39,260 nt of DNA, taken from the IMG/VR virus record IMGVR_UViG_3300023118_000005, positions 1 to 39,260 of that record. One strand, 5' to 3'. Below are positions 21,511 through 28,849 of the stretch, one piece after another (position 1 is the first letter of the stretch; every line of letters starts with the position of its first letter). The notes under the pieces are model-generated. The model did no database searches and was not told the origin of the DNA. It saw only the letters and a program-made list of their open reading frames with translations. The stretch is from a virus. Both the position numbers and the translations under genes were made by a program.

Positions 21511-21735
21511 TTAATTTAACTGATTAATATTATTCTCCACCGCCTTAATAATCGCATTCACATTCGGCATTTTTACCGAGTTCGATTTATTCACGTAGTC
21601 GTTGAATTGGTTCTTGTACACATCTTCAATAGTTTGCACTTGGATGAAGTTGGAAGATTCTCCGCAACATTGTTGCTCTACTCTATAAGTGTTGAAATCT
21701 CTGTAATCTGGTGTAATAACGGCGATTGTTTTCAT
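21511..21735 (-). CDS. Small hypothetical protein with CC pair (74 aa)
   Basis: A 74-residue protein starting MKTIAVITPDYRDFNTYRVE, with the QQCCGESSNFIQVQTIEDVY segment and a C-terminal helix ending AVENNINQLN. The beginning looks like a short beta-alpha-beta unit. The ATG overlaps the stop of the MKTA-family gene (ATGA). No family was recognised. Confidence 0.6.
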   Translation of the reverse strand: MKTIAVITPDYRDFNTYRVEQQCCGESSNFIQVQTIEDVYKNQFNDYVNKSNSVKMPNVNAIIKAVENNINQLN

Positions 21736-21944
21736 GGCTTAAATTTTGAGTCATAATAATTATCCGCGGAATTTTCAATGCTATCAAGAAAAATACTTTT
21801 ATCGCCTTCAATGAAAGCATCTATAATTTGCATCTTTTCTTTTTCTAACCAATATTTTATTTCTTCTTTATTGAACTTGGTTCTTACTGAGTTATCGGAA
21901 CGATTATTTATCATTTCCAATATTTCCTGCACTGCTGTTTTCAT
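21732..21944 (-). CDS. MKTA-family small protein, copy 1 (70 aa)
   Basis: Starts MKTAVQEILEMINNRSD and ends ENSADNYYDSKFKP. It is a paralogue of the products of 15572-15796 and 17074-17289: the same helix, W-L-E-K-E-K-x-x-I-I-D-A-F helix and acidic YY-containing end. It lies in the earliest operon. Function unknown. Confidence 0.7.
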   Translation of the reverse strand: MKTAVQEILEMINNRSDNSVRTKFNKEEIKYWLEKEKMQIIDAFIEGDKSIFLDSIENSADNYYDSKFKP

Positions 21945-21948
21945 AATA

Positions 21949-22074
21949 TCACTTTGTTTTTTGGTTGTTAATAAATTCTTCGCTTTTCTCTTTTGCGTAC
22001 TTCCTAACGTCTTGGATTACTTTGGGGTGGCATCTGATTTGAAACCTTTCATTTGTTAGTTTTTTTCTTCCCAT
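21949..22074 (-). CDS. Small GRKKLT-type protein (41 aa)
   Basis: A 41-residue frame starting MGRKKLTNERFQIRCHPKVI and ending NNQKTK. The strand RFQIRC followed by helix KVIQDVRKYAKEKSEEF fits a ribbon-helix-helix DNA-binding fold. It shares GRKKLT-x-E with the 57-residue protein at 17844. It starts 1 bp before the end of the 75-residue gene upstream. Possible early regulator. Confidence 0.6.
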   Translation of the reverse strand: MGRKKLTNERFQIRCHPKVIQDVRKYAKEKSEEFINNQKTK

Positions 22075-22075
22075 G

Positions 22076-22303
22076 TTATTTATGTATTAAAATTATCTCA
22101 TAAGAGGTTCCCATTCCTGCATGAACATCTATAAATGATTTATTGTTTTTCTCTAAATCTATTCTTAATTCTTTTTCATAATACTTTTTGCTTATTTGCC
22201 TAATCCTGTGAATACAATATTCTATGATTTCGTCAATATCACTACCTGTTATTTGATAGCGATTATTTGAGCTTTTAATCGGAGCATGAATAATATTTAC
22301 CAT
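22076..22303 (-). CDS. Small hypothetical protein (75 aa)
   Basis: Starts MVNIIHAPIKSSNNRYQITG at 22303; the longer frame from 22336 would overlap the preceding gene by 31 bases and is not used. Residues 22-50 form an acidic then basic helix pair, and the end reads VHAGMGTSYEIILIHK. Beta-alpha type small protein. Function unknown. Confidence 0.55.
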   Translation of the reverse strand: MVNIIHAPIKSSNNRYQITGSDIDEIIEYCIHRIRQISKKYYEKELRIDLEKNNKSFIDVHAGMGTSYEIILIHK

Positions 22304-22305
22304 GA

Positions 22306-22482
22306 TTATAAATTTACCGGAAACATTTCTCTCCATTGCTGTTTAACTTCAAAGAACTCTTTTGTTATTTCTTGAACTCTTTCTCTAGTTGCTTTTAATC
22401 TTTTAGAAGAAACAGAAAGTAATTGTTTTTGTTCGTTTTGCAATTCTATTAATCTTGCTTGAAATTGGTCTGGAGTTGTCAT
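22306..22482 (-). CDS. Small helical protein, first gene of the early operon (58 aa)
   Basis: A 58-residue frame: MTTPDQFQARLIELQNEQKQ then SVSSKRLKATRERVQEITKE, a long coiled-coil-like helix, ending FPVNL. It lies 30 bp downstream of the -7 box at 22513, so it is the first gene of the early transcript. Function unknown. Confidence 0.65.
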   Translation of the reverse strand: MTTPDQFQARLIELQNEQKQLLSVSSKRLKATRERVQEITKEFFEVKQQWREMFPVNL

Positions 22483-22512
22483 GTTTTTTTGTTTTAGTGA
22501 TTATTTCTTTAG

Positions 22513-22542
22513 CAAATATACAACACCTTTTTAAATACACAA
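22513..22542 (-). promoter_or_regulatory. Bacteroidota-type promoter of the early operon (22.5 kb)
   Basis: On the minus strand TTG (complement of 22540-22542), 19 bases, TATATTTG (complement of 22513-22520): perfect. The plus-strand segment ACAACACCTTTT occurs twice, 19 bases apart (22520-22531 and 22539-22550), placing one copy over the -33 element and one over the spacer: possible regulator sites. Confidence 0.85.
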
Positions 22543-22587
22543 CACCTTTTATAAATTATTTTTAAAATTTAACATTTGCCCACAAAA

Positions 22588-22615
22588 AAAGCGACCCAAA
22601 TAAATGAATCGCTTT
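22588..22615 (-). terminator. Terminator of the head/lysis transcript
   Basis: On the minus strand AAAGCGA / TCGCTTT pair across a 14-base loop, followed by T7. It lies about 150 bases past the spanin stop and just before the early promoter at 22513, separating late from early transcription. Confidence 0.65.
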
Positions 22616-22763
22616 AATAATAATCCCCAAAAAACGCAGTAACCAACTGCTAACCTAAAATTATAAATACAAAAATTATGAAAAGACTACTTGATAAACT
22701 AAAAATAACGAGGTCGGATCCAAATATGATAAATTTATCTTTGTAAAGATAATAATTATTTCG
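22616..22763. other. Non-coding stretch between the spanin gene and the terminator
   Basis: Holds no minus-strand gene. On the plus strand it has a 22-residue frame (22678-22746, MKRLLDKLKITRSDPN...) behind a leader AAAAATT and near a perfect inverted repeat TTATCTTT-GT-AAAGATAA (22735-22752). A small hairpin GCAGT-AACCA-ACTGC lies at 22636-22650. It may be an RNA or a micro-gene; nothing decides this. Confidence 0.3.
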
Positions 22764-23315
22764 TTACGGAAACATGAATTTTTTATATAGTATGTAAATA
22801 ACGTAAAGCAAAACCAATACTCCAATACCTGTCATAATCAAAACAAACGGATTAAACTGCTTTTTATCTACTTGTTTTGCTTTAACTTCCTTTGTTGACA
22901 CTTCTTTTTGCTCAATATTTTTTTTTTCTTTAGAGGCTTTGTTTTCGATTTGAACTTGTGCAATATTTGCACTTGTTGAACTATTATTCTTTTGAGTAGT
23001 TTTTTTGTAAACCTTTTTCGTATTATTTAAAACCACTTTGGTTCCGTCTTTTTCAATTATGAAAGCTTCTTTTGTATTGTCTGCCGGTGAAATAGTTGTT
23101 TCCTCGGTAACCGTTTCATTTTTATCATCAACTTTTACAATAGTAGTTGTTTTAACGTTGGTATCGGTTTGTTTTTCTATAACTGAATTGTCTACTGATT
23201 CTGTTTTAATTTCTTCTTTGGAGTGCTCTTTATTTACTTTTCTTGCTCCACAACTGCACATGCTAAAAAGCAAAACATAAACCAGGCAAATATAAATTAT
23301 ATTTATTTTTTTCAT
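22764..23315 (-). CDS. Probable unimolecular spanin (u-spanin), 183 aa
   Basis: Spanins fuse the inner and outer membranes after the endolysin has cut the wall. This one has an N-terminal lipoprotein signal (MKKINIIYICLVYVLLFSMC, lipobox ending at Cys22 in MCSC), a long polar Lys/Thr/Glu-rich periplasmic part (about residues 25-150), and a C-terminal membrane helix (FVLIMTGIGVLVLLYVIYIL, about 156-177) with a basic end. An outer-membrane lipid anchor and an inner-membrane helix in one chain is the u-spanin plan of phage T1 gp11. It lies two genes after the endolysin. Cys20 could be an alternative modified Cys. Confidence 0.75.
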   Translation of the reverse strand: MKKINIIYICLVYVLLFSMCSCGARKVNKEHSKEEIKTESVDNSVIEKQTDTNVKTTTIVKVDDKNETVTEETTISPADNTKEAFIIEKDGTKVVLNNTKKVYKKTTQKNNSSTSANIAQVQIENKASKEKKNIEQKEVSTKEVKAKQVDKKQFNPFVLIMTGIGVLVLLYVIYILYKKFMFP

Positions 23316-23374
23316 AATTAAGTTTTTAGGTGTTTTTCTTAAATAAGGATGTTTTAAGTTAAGCCTTTAATTGT

Positions 23375-23386
23375 GGCGAATTCGCC
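23375..23386. promoter_or_regulatory. Perfect 12-bp palindrome GGCGAATTCGCC in the spanin leader
   Basis: The palindrome is GC-rich in an AT-rich genome and is flanked by partial arms (TTAATT and AATTA) that extend the symmetry. It has no T-run after it, so it is not an ordinary terminator. It may be a protein-binding site or an RNA hairpin modulating spanin expression. Confidence 0.4.
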
Positions 23387-23396
23387 TTAATTAGAA

Positions 23397-23585
23397 TTAT
23401 TCTTCAATTGTTCTTGCGTTTTTTACTTTTATCCAAGGACTTTTTAATCGTGACCATTTCTGAGTTTTGCTTGACCAAATCATTAAATTATTATATATCG
23501 GATAATAAAAATTTGGTATTCTTGATATTGCATCACCTAAGTAATATAATATCCACGTTATTGGATAACCTATTGTTTTTCTCAT
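23397..23585 (-). CDS. Small hydrophobic hypothetical protein (62 aa)
   Basis: A 62-residue frame starting MRKTIGYPITWILYYLGDAI, with the ATG overlapping the endolysin stop (ATGA). The N-terminal half is aromatic and mildly hydrophobic; the C-terminal half is basic (KTQKWSRLKSPWIKVKNA). Between endolysin and spanin, it may help in lysis, but this is inferred only from position. Confidence 0.6.
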   Translation of the reverse strand: MRKTIGYPITWILYYLGDAISRIPNFYYPIYNNLMIWSSKTQKWSRLKSPWIKVKNARTIEE

Positions 23586-24187
23586 CTTGCTATATTTTTA
23601 TAATTAAGAATTGTTTTCCATTTATTTAAACATTCTTTACGGTGCGCGTAACCGTTAGAATCTCCTTCTTTGTCAGTTAACCTGCCGATATTTATTTTAT
23701 CGCTTATAGCGTCTAAATCATCTAAATCCGCGTATACATTTAATCCGTTTTCTTTCCAGAACTCTAAAGCGCAAATCATAGCATTTGCTTCCACTAAAAT
23801 TAAGTCAGGATTATTTAAAAAGTCTATTCCGGTTTTATCTGTAAGCCATTTATAACCATTTTTAAAAGTGTTTTGGATTAACCCACCGCCTCTATATTTA
23901 AACCCGTCTCCGCTTGCCTGATCTCCATTGCCTCCGCGATTAGCATAAACATAATTAGCACAATGTTCCGAATTACGTAAAAACGACTTAACGAACGAGT
24001 CTGTTTTATTTTTGAATGGCGAATAGAATGTTTTTTTTAACCCGTCTATAGATGTAAAGTATAGAGATTCTCTTTTAGGTACCAATCCGCTTTCGTGTTC
24101 AATCTGTGCCATAAAGTGAGCAGTACGCAAAGGTGTATTTACTCCGTATTTAGCAAGTAATGTTTTATATTTTTCGTTTAAGTTCAT
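23582..24187 (-). CDS. GH19-type endolysin (201 aa)
   Basis: A glycoside hydrolase family 19 (chitinase-like) lysozyme that cuts the peptidoglycan sugar chain. Evidence: the catalytic-acid segment AQIEHESG (27-34, Glu32), the second-site region YANRGGNGDQASGDG (81-95), and the substrate-binding YRGGGLIQNT (98-107). No signal peptide, so it needs a holin for release. The start overlaps the end of the 108-residue membrane gene. The neighbours are three membrane proteins upstream and the spanin downstream, making one lysis cassette. Confidence 0.9.
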   Translation of the reverse strand: MNLNEKYKTLLAKYGVNTPLRTAHFMAQIEHESGLVPKRESLYFTSIDGLKKTFYSPFKNKTDSFVKSFLRNSEHCANYVYANRGGNGDQASGDGFKYRGGGLIQNTFKNGYKWLTDKTGIDFLNNPDLILVEANAMICALEFWKENGLNVYADLDDLDAISDKINIGRLTDKEGDSNGYAHRKECLNKWKTILNYKNIAR

Positions 24188-24510
24188 TTCTTTAGGTTTT
24201 TGTGATTATGTTCATTCAATTTAGTGTTCATGTATTTAAAAGTATTGTTCTTATGATTTTCATTTTGCTTTGCGATTACGTCCTCTCTTAGTAATTCTCT
24301 TTCAATGCTAGATTTCATGATAAAATGATAGGTTCTTGCGCATAAATAAACAAAACCCGCCATTGATAAAAGTAATTTTACAAAGTTTTCTAAACTAGAC
24401 ATTGCCAAGTTTCCTGCAACTAAAGTCCCGGCTATGTCTATAAAAGAATAACCGCTAATGCTTAAGAAAACCCAATCTAAACCTAATAAGAAACTCTTAA
24501 CTTTGACCAT
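24184..24510 (-). CDS. Membrane protein upstream of the endolysin, holin candidate (108 aa)
   Basis: A 108-residue protein with two or three hydrophobic segments (about 6-28, 34-52 and weaker to 64) and a long charged C-terminal tail (KSSIERELLREDVIAKQNEN). The dense coupling to the endolysin (4-bp overlap) fits a holin or antiholin. It is one of three successive small membrane genes, so which is the main holin is open. Confidence 0.6.
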   Translation of the reverse strand: MVKVKSFLLGLDWVFLSISGYSFIDIAGTLVAGNLAMSSLENFVKLLLSMAGFVYLCARTYHFIMKSSIERELLREDVIAKQNENHKNNTFKYMNTKLNEHNHKNLKK

Positions 24511-24896
24511 ATAAAATAGATGCCATACGCTAAAATCAATTTAGCTATTATGAAATACTGCATATCTAGTAACCCTAAATGTATCAAATCTAATGCATTT
24601 AAAATAAACAAATATCTTGCAGTTTCTTTTATTTTTACATTTGAAGTCTCTTTTATAACATAATGAATTATAACCCCAAATATAATTATATTACAATAAT
24701 CCTCAACTACATTACAAACCCATCTATATTCACCAAAAAATAAAGCAGATTTAATTTTATAATCATAATGATAAAATATTGCTTTTGCTTCTGCTAATGG
24801 GATCAACAATATTAAACACAATGCTTTTCTTTTGCTATAAATTTCAAATAAGCATGATATAATTATATCTAATATAAATCTTAATTTACTTTTCAT
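24483..24896 (-). CDS. Multi-pass membrane protein in lysis cassette (137 aa)
   Basis: A 137-residue protein with about four hydrophobic segments: near residues 5-17, 24-38, 66-84 and 98-130 (DYCNIIIFGVIIHYVI; YFIIAKLILAYGIYFIW). It has no catalytic motif. It overlaps its neighbours by 10-28 bp. It could be a second holin, an antiholin, or a host-envelope protein. Confidence 0.55.
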   Translation of the reverse strand: MKSKLRFILDIIISCLFEIYSKRKALCLILLIPLAEAKAIFYHYDYKIKSALFFGEYRWVCNVVEDYCNIIIFGVIIHYVIKETSNVKIKETARYLFILNALDLIHLGLLDMQYFIIAKLILAYGIYFIWSKLRVSY

Positions 24897-25143
24897 CTTT
24901 TATTGGAGGTGGATTTGATCCACCGGGACCGTCTGCCAAAGCATCTGGTTTAGTAAATAAATTTTTCAATATATAAGCAACAGCTCCACCTACCGCAGAG
25001 AGCCAAAACAAATGCCAGTTTAAAGTAAAATCTCCTTTTTCTAAACTATTAGTTATTAATGTTGCGATTGGAGTTAATACCGCCATCGCTAAACCTCTTA
25101 AAATATCACGCCACCCAAGGCTAAAAAATCCTGATTGTTTCAT
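24886..25143 (-). CDS. Probable holin (85 aa)
   Basis: An 85-residue protein with two membrane helices (ILRGLAMAVLTPIATLIT, 14-31; LFWLSAVGGAVAYILKNLF, 45-63), a basic N-terminus and a polar Pro/Gly-rich tail (DGPGGSNPPPIKDEK). Size and layout match small class II holins. It is the first gene of the lysis cassette, 12 bp after the tail fibre gene. Confidence 0.65.
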   Translation of the reverse strand: MKQSGFFSLGWRDILRGLAMAVLTPIATLITNSLEKGDFTLNWHLFWLSAVGGAVAYILKNLFTKPDALADGPGGSNPPPIKDEK

Positions 25144-25155
25144 TTTATATTTGTT

Positions 25156-27624
25156 TTAATTATACACTCTTATTTCAACAGTAGCCGTGCTTAAAATACC
25201 ATCTGTAGCCGTACCATTGTTATTTGTTATAATCCTCATACCACTTGTACTATTTGGAAAAATACCCCACTTTGCCGAAGTAGTTCCAGTAACCTGTCCT
25301 ATGTTCAGAAAAGAGGCTGTTTTACTTGATGTAAAAGCACTTGATAATGTACCATCGTAAACGCCTATAGCTACATAAGACCAAACAATTGAACCTCCCA
25401 ATGTATTTTCTAAAATAGTGGCTACTGGCGCCGAAGTTCCAGACTGTTGTAATAAAGCCGTATAAACTTTATAAGGTCTTGAATCTGGCGGAGTAGATGT
25501 TGCGCTCAAATTACCGCTTGCATCTGCTACAACTGTGCGTGTTCCTGTTCCTGCTAAACTAGGTAGCTTTAAAACTCCTGAATCGGACAAATCTAATATT
25601 CTATTAGCGTCTGATTGGTCATTAATCCCAAAGCCACCGACCCCTCCGGAATAAAGTATATTAGCACTTGAAGAAACATAAGCGAATCTTTTACCGATAT
25701 CACCGGCATACATATATTTATTCCCATTCAATCCCCAATCGTAGTTATTACCCGAATATTCTAATCCGGTAGGGGTAATACAATCTTTAATCAAAACTGA
25801 ATTACCAGTAAAAGTAGTAGAATCTTCTATAAGACAGTTACTAAAAAAGTGTGTTCCTTTTGGCGTGATAGAATCTGAATTTGAAACTTCTCCACTTATA
25901 ATACAATTATTAAATATAAATCCTTTAGAGTTTATTATTTCTATATTACTAGAAGCCTCTCCGTAAAAATGACATGCAGATATACTTTGACCTAAATCGG
26001 CATTCTCTACCCTTAAATTTAAGGTATTGTGATTTATATTCATGCCACTCAATATACCGTGAGAGTTGTTAGTCCCTAAAGTACCCCCTATATAAACACC
26101 TATATTATTATCCACTATATTGCCTCCGGAGAAAGATATGTTACCGCCTTGAATTTTTAAACCCGTACCGCATTCAGTTGCATTTATATTTATGAAACTG
26201 TGGTATTCAGCTTGGTGACTATACCCAGTATTTACTCCTATATAATTTTGTATAAACTGTAAATTAGATATTCTCGCTCCGTCACCTCTTGGCATTACAT
26301 CTGCCCCAGGGTTTATATTAAGTCCTATACCTTTGATATTTTTAATTGTAATTCCATCTAAGTAAAACCCGTCGCATCCAGCCAAAGATATACCCGCGGC
26401 TGAGCCTATTGTAGATCCGTCTCCATCCCCTTCTAGTGTTAATTTGCCGGTTATTTGGAAACCAAACCTGTTTATAGATCCAAATATAGAGCTAGACCCG
26501 GCTAATGTCCTTTTTATTATCGCGTTATTAGAAAATATAAATTGGTTATCTAAAATCTCTATAAAATCAGTAACTTTATATTCTCCATATAACAGGATGT
26601 TGTTATTAGATGCAAAACAAGCTCTTATCGCTACAGTATCATCTGTCACACCATCCCCTATGGCCCCATAATCCTGCGGGGTTTTCCAAGATAATTTAGT
26701 TTGAAAAATTAAATCAATTTTTACTTTTATATAGTTCCATAAGTTTAATAAAGAAAACTTTTTTGAAGCACTAGAATTTGCACTATCAGAAATTACAGAT
26801 ATATCAGCGTCTACCAATGTAGATTTGTTCGGTAATGCTGTTATTTGAGTTCCTAAATCACCTGACCAATAACTTTTCAAAATCCATTGATTACCAATTG
26901 GCTCATAAACCCACGTATAAGTATCGTAAGATTTGGCTTTTGGTGGTAAATAATCTATAACACCTCCCGAATTTATCGTTAAATTGGTTACTGATGCATT
27001 AAATGTTACTGAAACTTCTTTTGCTTCTGTCAATGCCGGCAATGTAATAGTGTAGTTTGTTACTGCGCTACCATCTACAGACAAAATATCTTCATCGGGT
27101 GCAATTATTCTTGTCCCTCCGTTCACTGCTGTTACGTATCCCCATTTAATATTTGTATTTTCAATTAAATTATTAAAAGCATCAGTAACGGTAACTCCTG
27201 GCACAATAGAATTGTTTAAAACATTATCGCTTTCCGTTTCTGGTTCTTCAGATTCATCAGTCCAAACAAAACCGTTCCATTGCCATAATTTAACCGGAAG
27301 ATTATCAATATCCAGTTGCATGTAAAAATCCGCATAATTATATGCTGGTGGTGGCGTTACGTTTGGATCATTAATACCAGTGTATAATTGCACACCGTTA
27401 TTAACCAAATCATCAAAGTTTTGTTTTAATGAATTAATAGCTTCAACAATACTATTCTTTTCGTCTGTTGTTAATGTTTCTAAATCACCAATATTGTTGT
27501 TAGAAAAATCTAACATTAGTTTTAATATTGGATTTAAAACATTTGCTGTAATTTCATTATTACCGTTTGCAACAATGTAGGTATTTATTTGAGATAAAAC
27601 CGTTGCGTAAATTGGTATTGCCAT
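25156..27624 (-). CDS. Tail fibre/spike with pectate-lyase-like beta helix (822 aa)
   Basis: A receptor-binding protein. The N-terminal third is polar and helical, perhaps a virion-attachment and trimerisation region. Near residues 315-335 it has PQDYGAIGDGVTDDTVAIRA, the hallmark of the pectate-lyase superfamily, followed by repeated short strands with N-I, G-I and N-L steps up to about residue 600, the right-handed beta-helix. Near residue 695 the segment GTRTVVADASGNLSATSTPP begins the C-terminal receptor or chaperone-like part. No clear catalytic residues; it may bind or cut a host polysaccharide. Confidence 0.85.
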   Translation of the reverse strand: MAIPIYATVLSQINTYIVANGNNEITANVLNPILKLMLDFSNNNIGDLETLTTDEKNSIVEAINSLKQNFDDLVNNGVQLYTGINDPNVTPPPAYNYADFYMQLDIDNLPVKLWQWNGFVWTDESEEPETESDNVLNNSIVPGVTVTDAFNNLIENTNIKWGYVTAVNGGTRIIAPDEDILSVDGSAVTNYTITLPALTEAKEVSVTFNASVTNLTINSGGVIDYLPPKAKSYDTYTWVYEPIGNQWILKSYWSGDLGTQITALPNKSTLVDADISVISDSANSSASKKFSLLNLWNYIKVKIDLIFQTKLSWKTPQDYGAIGDGVTDDTVAIRACFASNNNILLYGEYKVTDFIEILDNQFIFSNNAIIKRTLAGSSSIFGSINRFGFQITGKLTLEGDGDGSTIGSAAGISLAGCDGFYLDGITIKNIKGIGLNINPGADVMPRGDGARISNLQFIQNYIGVNTGYSHQAEYHSFININATECGTGLKIQGGNISFSGGNIVDNNIGVYIGGTLGTNNSHGILSGMNINHNTLNLRVENADLGQSISACHFYGEASSNIEIINSKGFIFNNCIISGEVSNSDSITPKGTHFFSNCLIEDSTTFTGNSVLIKDCITPTGLEYSGNNYDWGLNGNKYMYAGDIGKRFAYVSSSANILYSGGVGGFGINDQSDANRILDLSDSGVLKLPSLAGTGTRTVVADASGNLSATSTPPDSRPYKVYTALLQQSGTSAPVATILENTLGGSIVWSYVAIGVYDGTLSSAFTSSKTASFLNIGQVTGTTSAKWGIFPNSTSGMRIITNNNGTATDGILSTATVEIRVYN

Positions 27625-27626
27625 TA

Positions 27627-28250
27627 TTAATAATTATTAAAGTCGTTATTAAAATCATCATTGAAATCTCCATTAGGCGTGAACACAACATCTTGAAATA
27701 AATTATCAAAGTCATTCGGGCCACCTTCATAAATAAACGGCAATTCATCTTCCAATGCTTCGGATAAAGAAACAAGTTTTATAATTGCCCCACCGTTTGC
27801 GTTTTGTGGATCGTAAGTATAATTGCTCGTTGTCATTCCAAATTCAAATCCATATATTTCTACAGTCCCATCATACAATTGCAAAGCAACAAAATAATCT
27901 GCATTGTCTAATTGTTGAAGCGTACATTTAACCATTTGATTTACTCCCAAAACATTTATCGTAACCCCATGTAAATATTGAGGTATTCCGTTTACAACTG
28001 ACTTCTCAACTGTCCCAAAAATAGTAGACCCGTTTTCTGTCATTGAAAATAAAAACCCTGATAAATCTTCTTTTAAATTAAATAATACTTTGTATCTGCA
28101 TTCGTAAACCCCTTCAATAGAAACCGTACTCGTTAGTATTTGTTTATTTAAAACATCCGCGCGATTAACCAAAACGGCTTGTTGATAATAGTTTTTTATA
28201 ACATTACCGCATGACAAATCTAAACCGTTTCGTAATTGTTCGCAACTCAT
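27627..28250 (-). CDS. Virion protein, paralogue B of the 201-aa protein (207 aa)
   Basis: Homologous to the product of 30823-31428: shared NYYQQAVLVNRADV, DGTVEIYGFEFGMTTSNYTY and a GG-A-I-x-L-x-SL segment in the same order. It ends in a repetitive acidic tail (NGDFNDDFNNDFNNY). The pair suggests a duplicated head-tail or decoration protein. It lies between the 199-residue gene and the tail fibre. Which copy is the tail tube, if either, is unclear. Confidence 0.75.
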   Translation of the reverse strand: MSCEQLRNGLDLSCGNVIKNYYQQAVLVNRADVLNKQILTSTVSIEGVYECRYKVLFNLKEDLSGFLFSMTENGSTIFGTVEKSVVNGIPQYLHGVTINVLGVNQMVKCTLQQLDNADYFVALQLYDGTVEIYGFEFGMTTSNYTYDPQNANGGAIIKLVSLSEALEDELPFIYEGGPNDFDNLFQDVVFTPNGDFNDDFNNDFNNY

Positions 28251-28849
28251 TATTTATTTACATTTGAAGATCTGAATCCGTAACCTTTTGCTTTTGTTCC
28301 TCCGCATTTATCTGAACCGCATCCGCATTTATCTTTAGGACAATGTGTGTAATCGAAAATTGTTGTATTTTGACAAATATATCTTTGCGTTCTTTCAAAT
28401 GAAATTAAACCCATGTTTCTGTATTTATCGGCAAAGTTATTTAACGCTTTTTGATCTATTGGTATTGAAAATTCATTTGTTTTTTGTACCAATCCGGTAG
28501 CTGTATCATTAAATCCGTTTAGCATAACGTAACGAGAATACGAATAATAAGCCATTATTTTGTAAATACCCTCGAATGGTCTTAATTTACCACCGCAATC
28601 AGTATAATTACCACCATCTAACAGTGCTTTTTTCTCTGTATAGTTCTCTGGAACAGGTGGTTTTGGATCTTCTGCATTGTCATAAGCAATAATCTCTGCA
28701 TTTATTTGCTCAATTTCAACCCAAAAATCACAAAACAACTCAGCCAAATCAAAATTTGAAGCTTCATTTTCTGCAACGCATAGTTTTGATAAGTCGCAAT
28801 GTTTTGCGAGTATTCCAATGCAATTATATTGTTGTGGTAGTAGATTCAT
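28250..28849 (-). CDS. Hypothetical virion protein with Cys-rich C-terminus (199 aa)
   Basis: The ATG at 28849 (MNLLPQQYNCIGILAKHCDL) is preferred over a TTG three codons upstream. The 199 residues include helical segments and a final Cys/Gly/Lys cluster (CPKDKCGCGSDKCGGTKAKG, five Cys) that could bind zinc. It overlaps the portal end by 26 bp. Position between portal and paralogue B suggests a head-tail connector part. No family is certain. Confidence 0.65.
   Translation of the reverse strand: MNLLPQQYNCIGILAKHCDLSKLCVAENEASNFDLAELFCDFWVEIEQINAEIIAYDNAEDPKPPVPENYTEKKALLDGGNYTDCGGKLRPFEGIYKIMAYYSYSRYVMLNGFNDTATGLVQKTNEFSIPIDQKALNNFADKYRNMGLISFERTQRYICQNTTIFDYTHCPKDKCGCGSDKCGGTKAKGYGFRSSNVNK

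Noticed and set aside
22711-22721. AGGTCGGATCC resembling a tRNA T-arm or an attachment core
   Set aside because: No cloverleaf can be drawn around it and no integrase is present.
22958-22972. GTGCAA-TAT-TTGCAC palindrome resembling the XRE operator half-site
   Set aside because: It lies inside the spanin coding region, has 3-base rather than 5-base spacing and no promoter, so it is probably chance.
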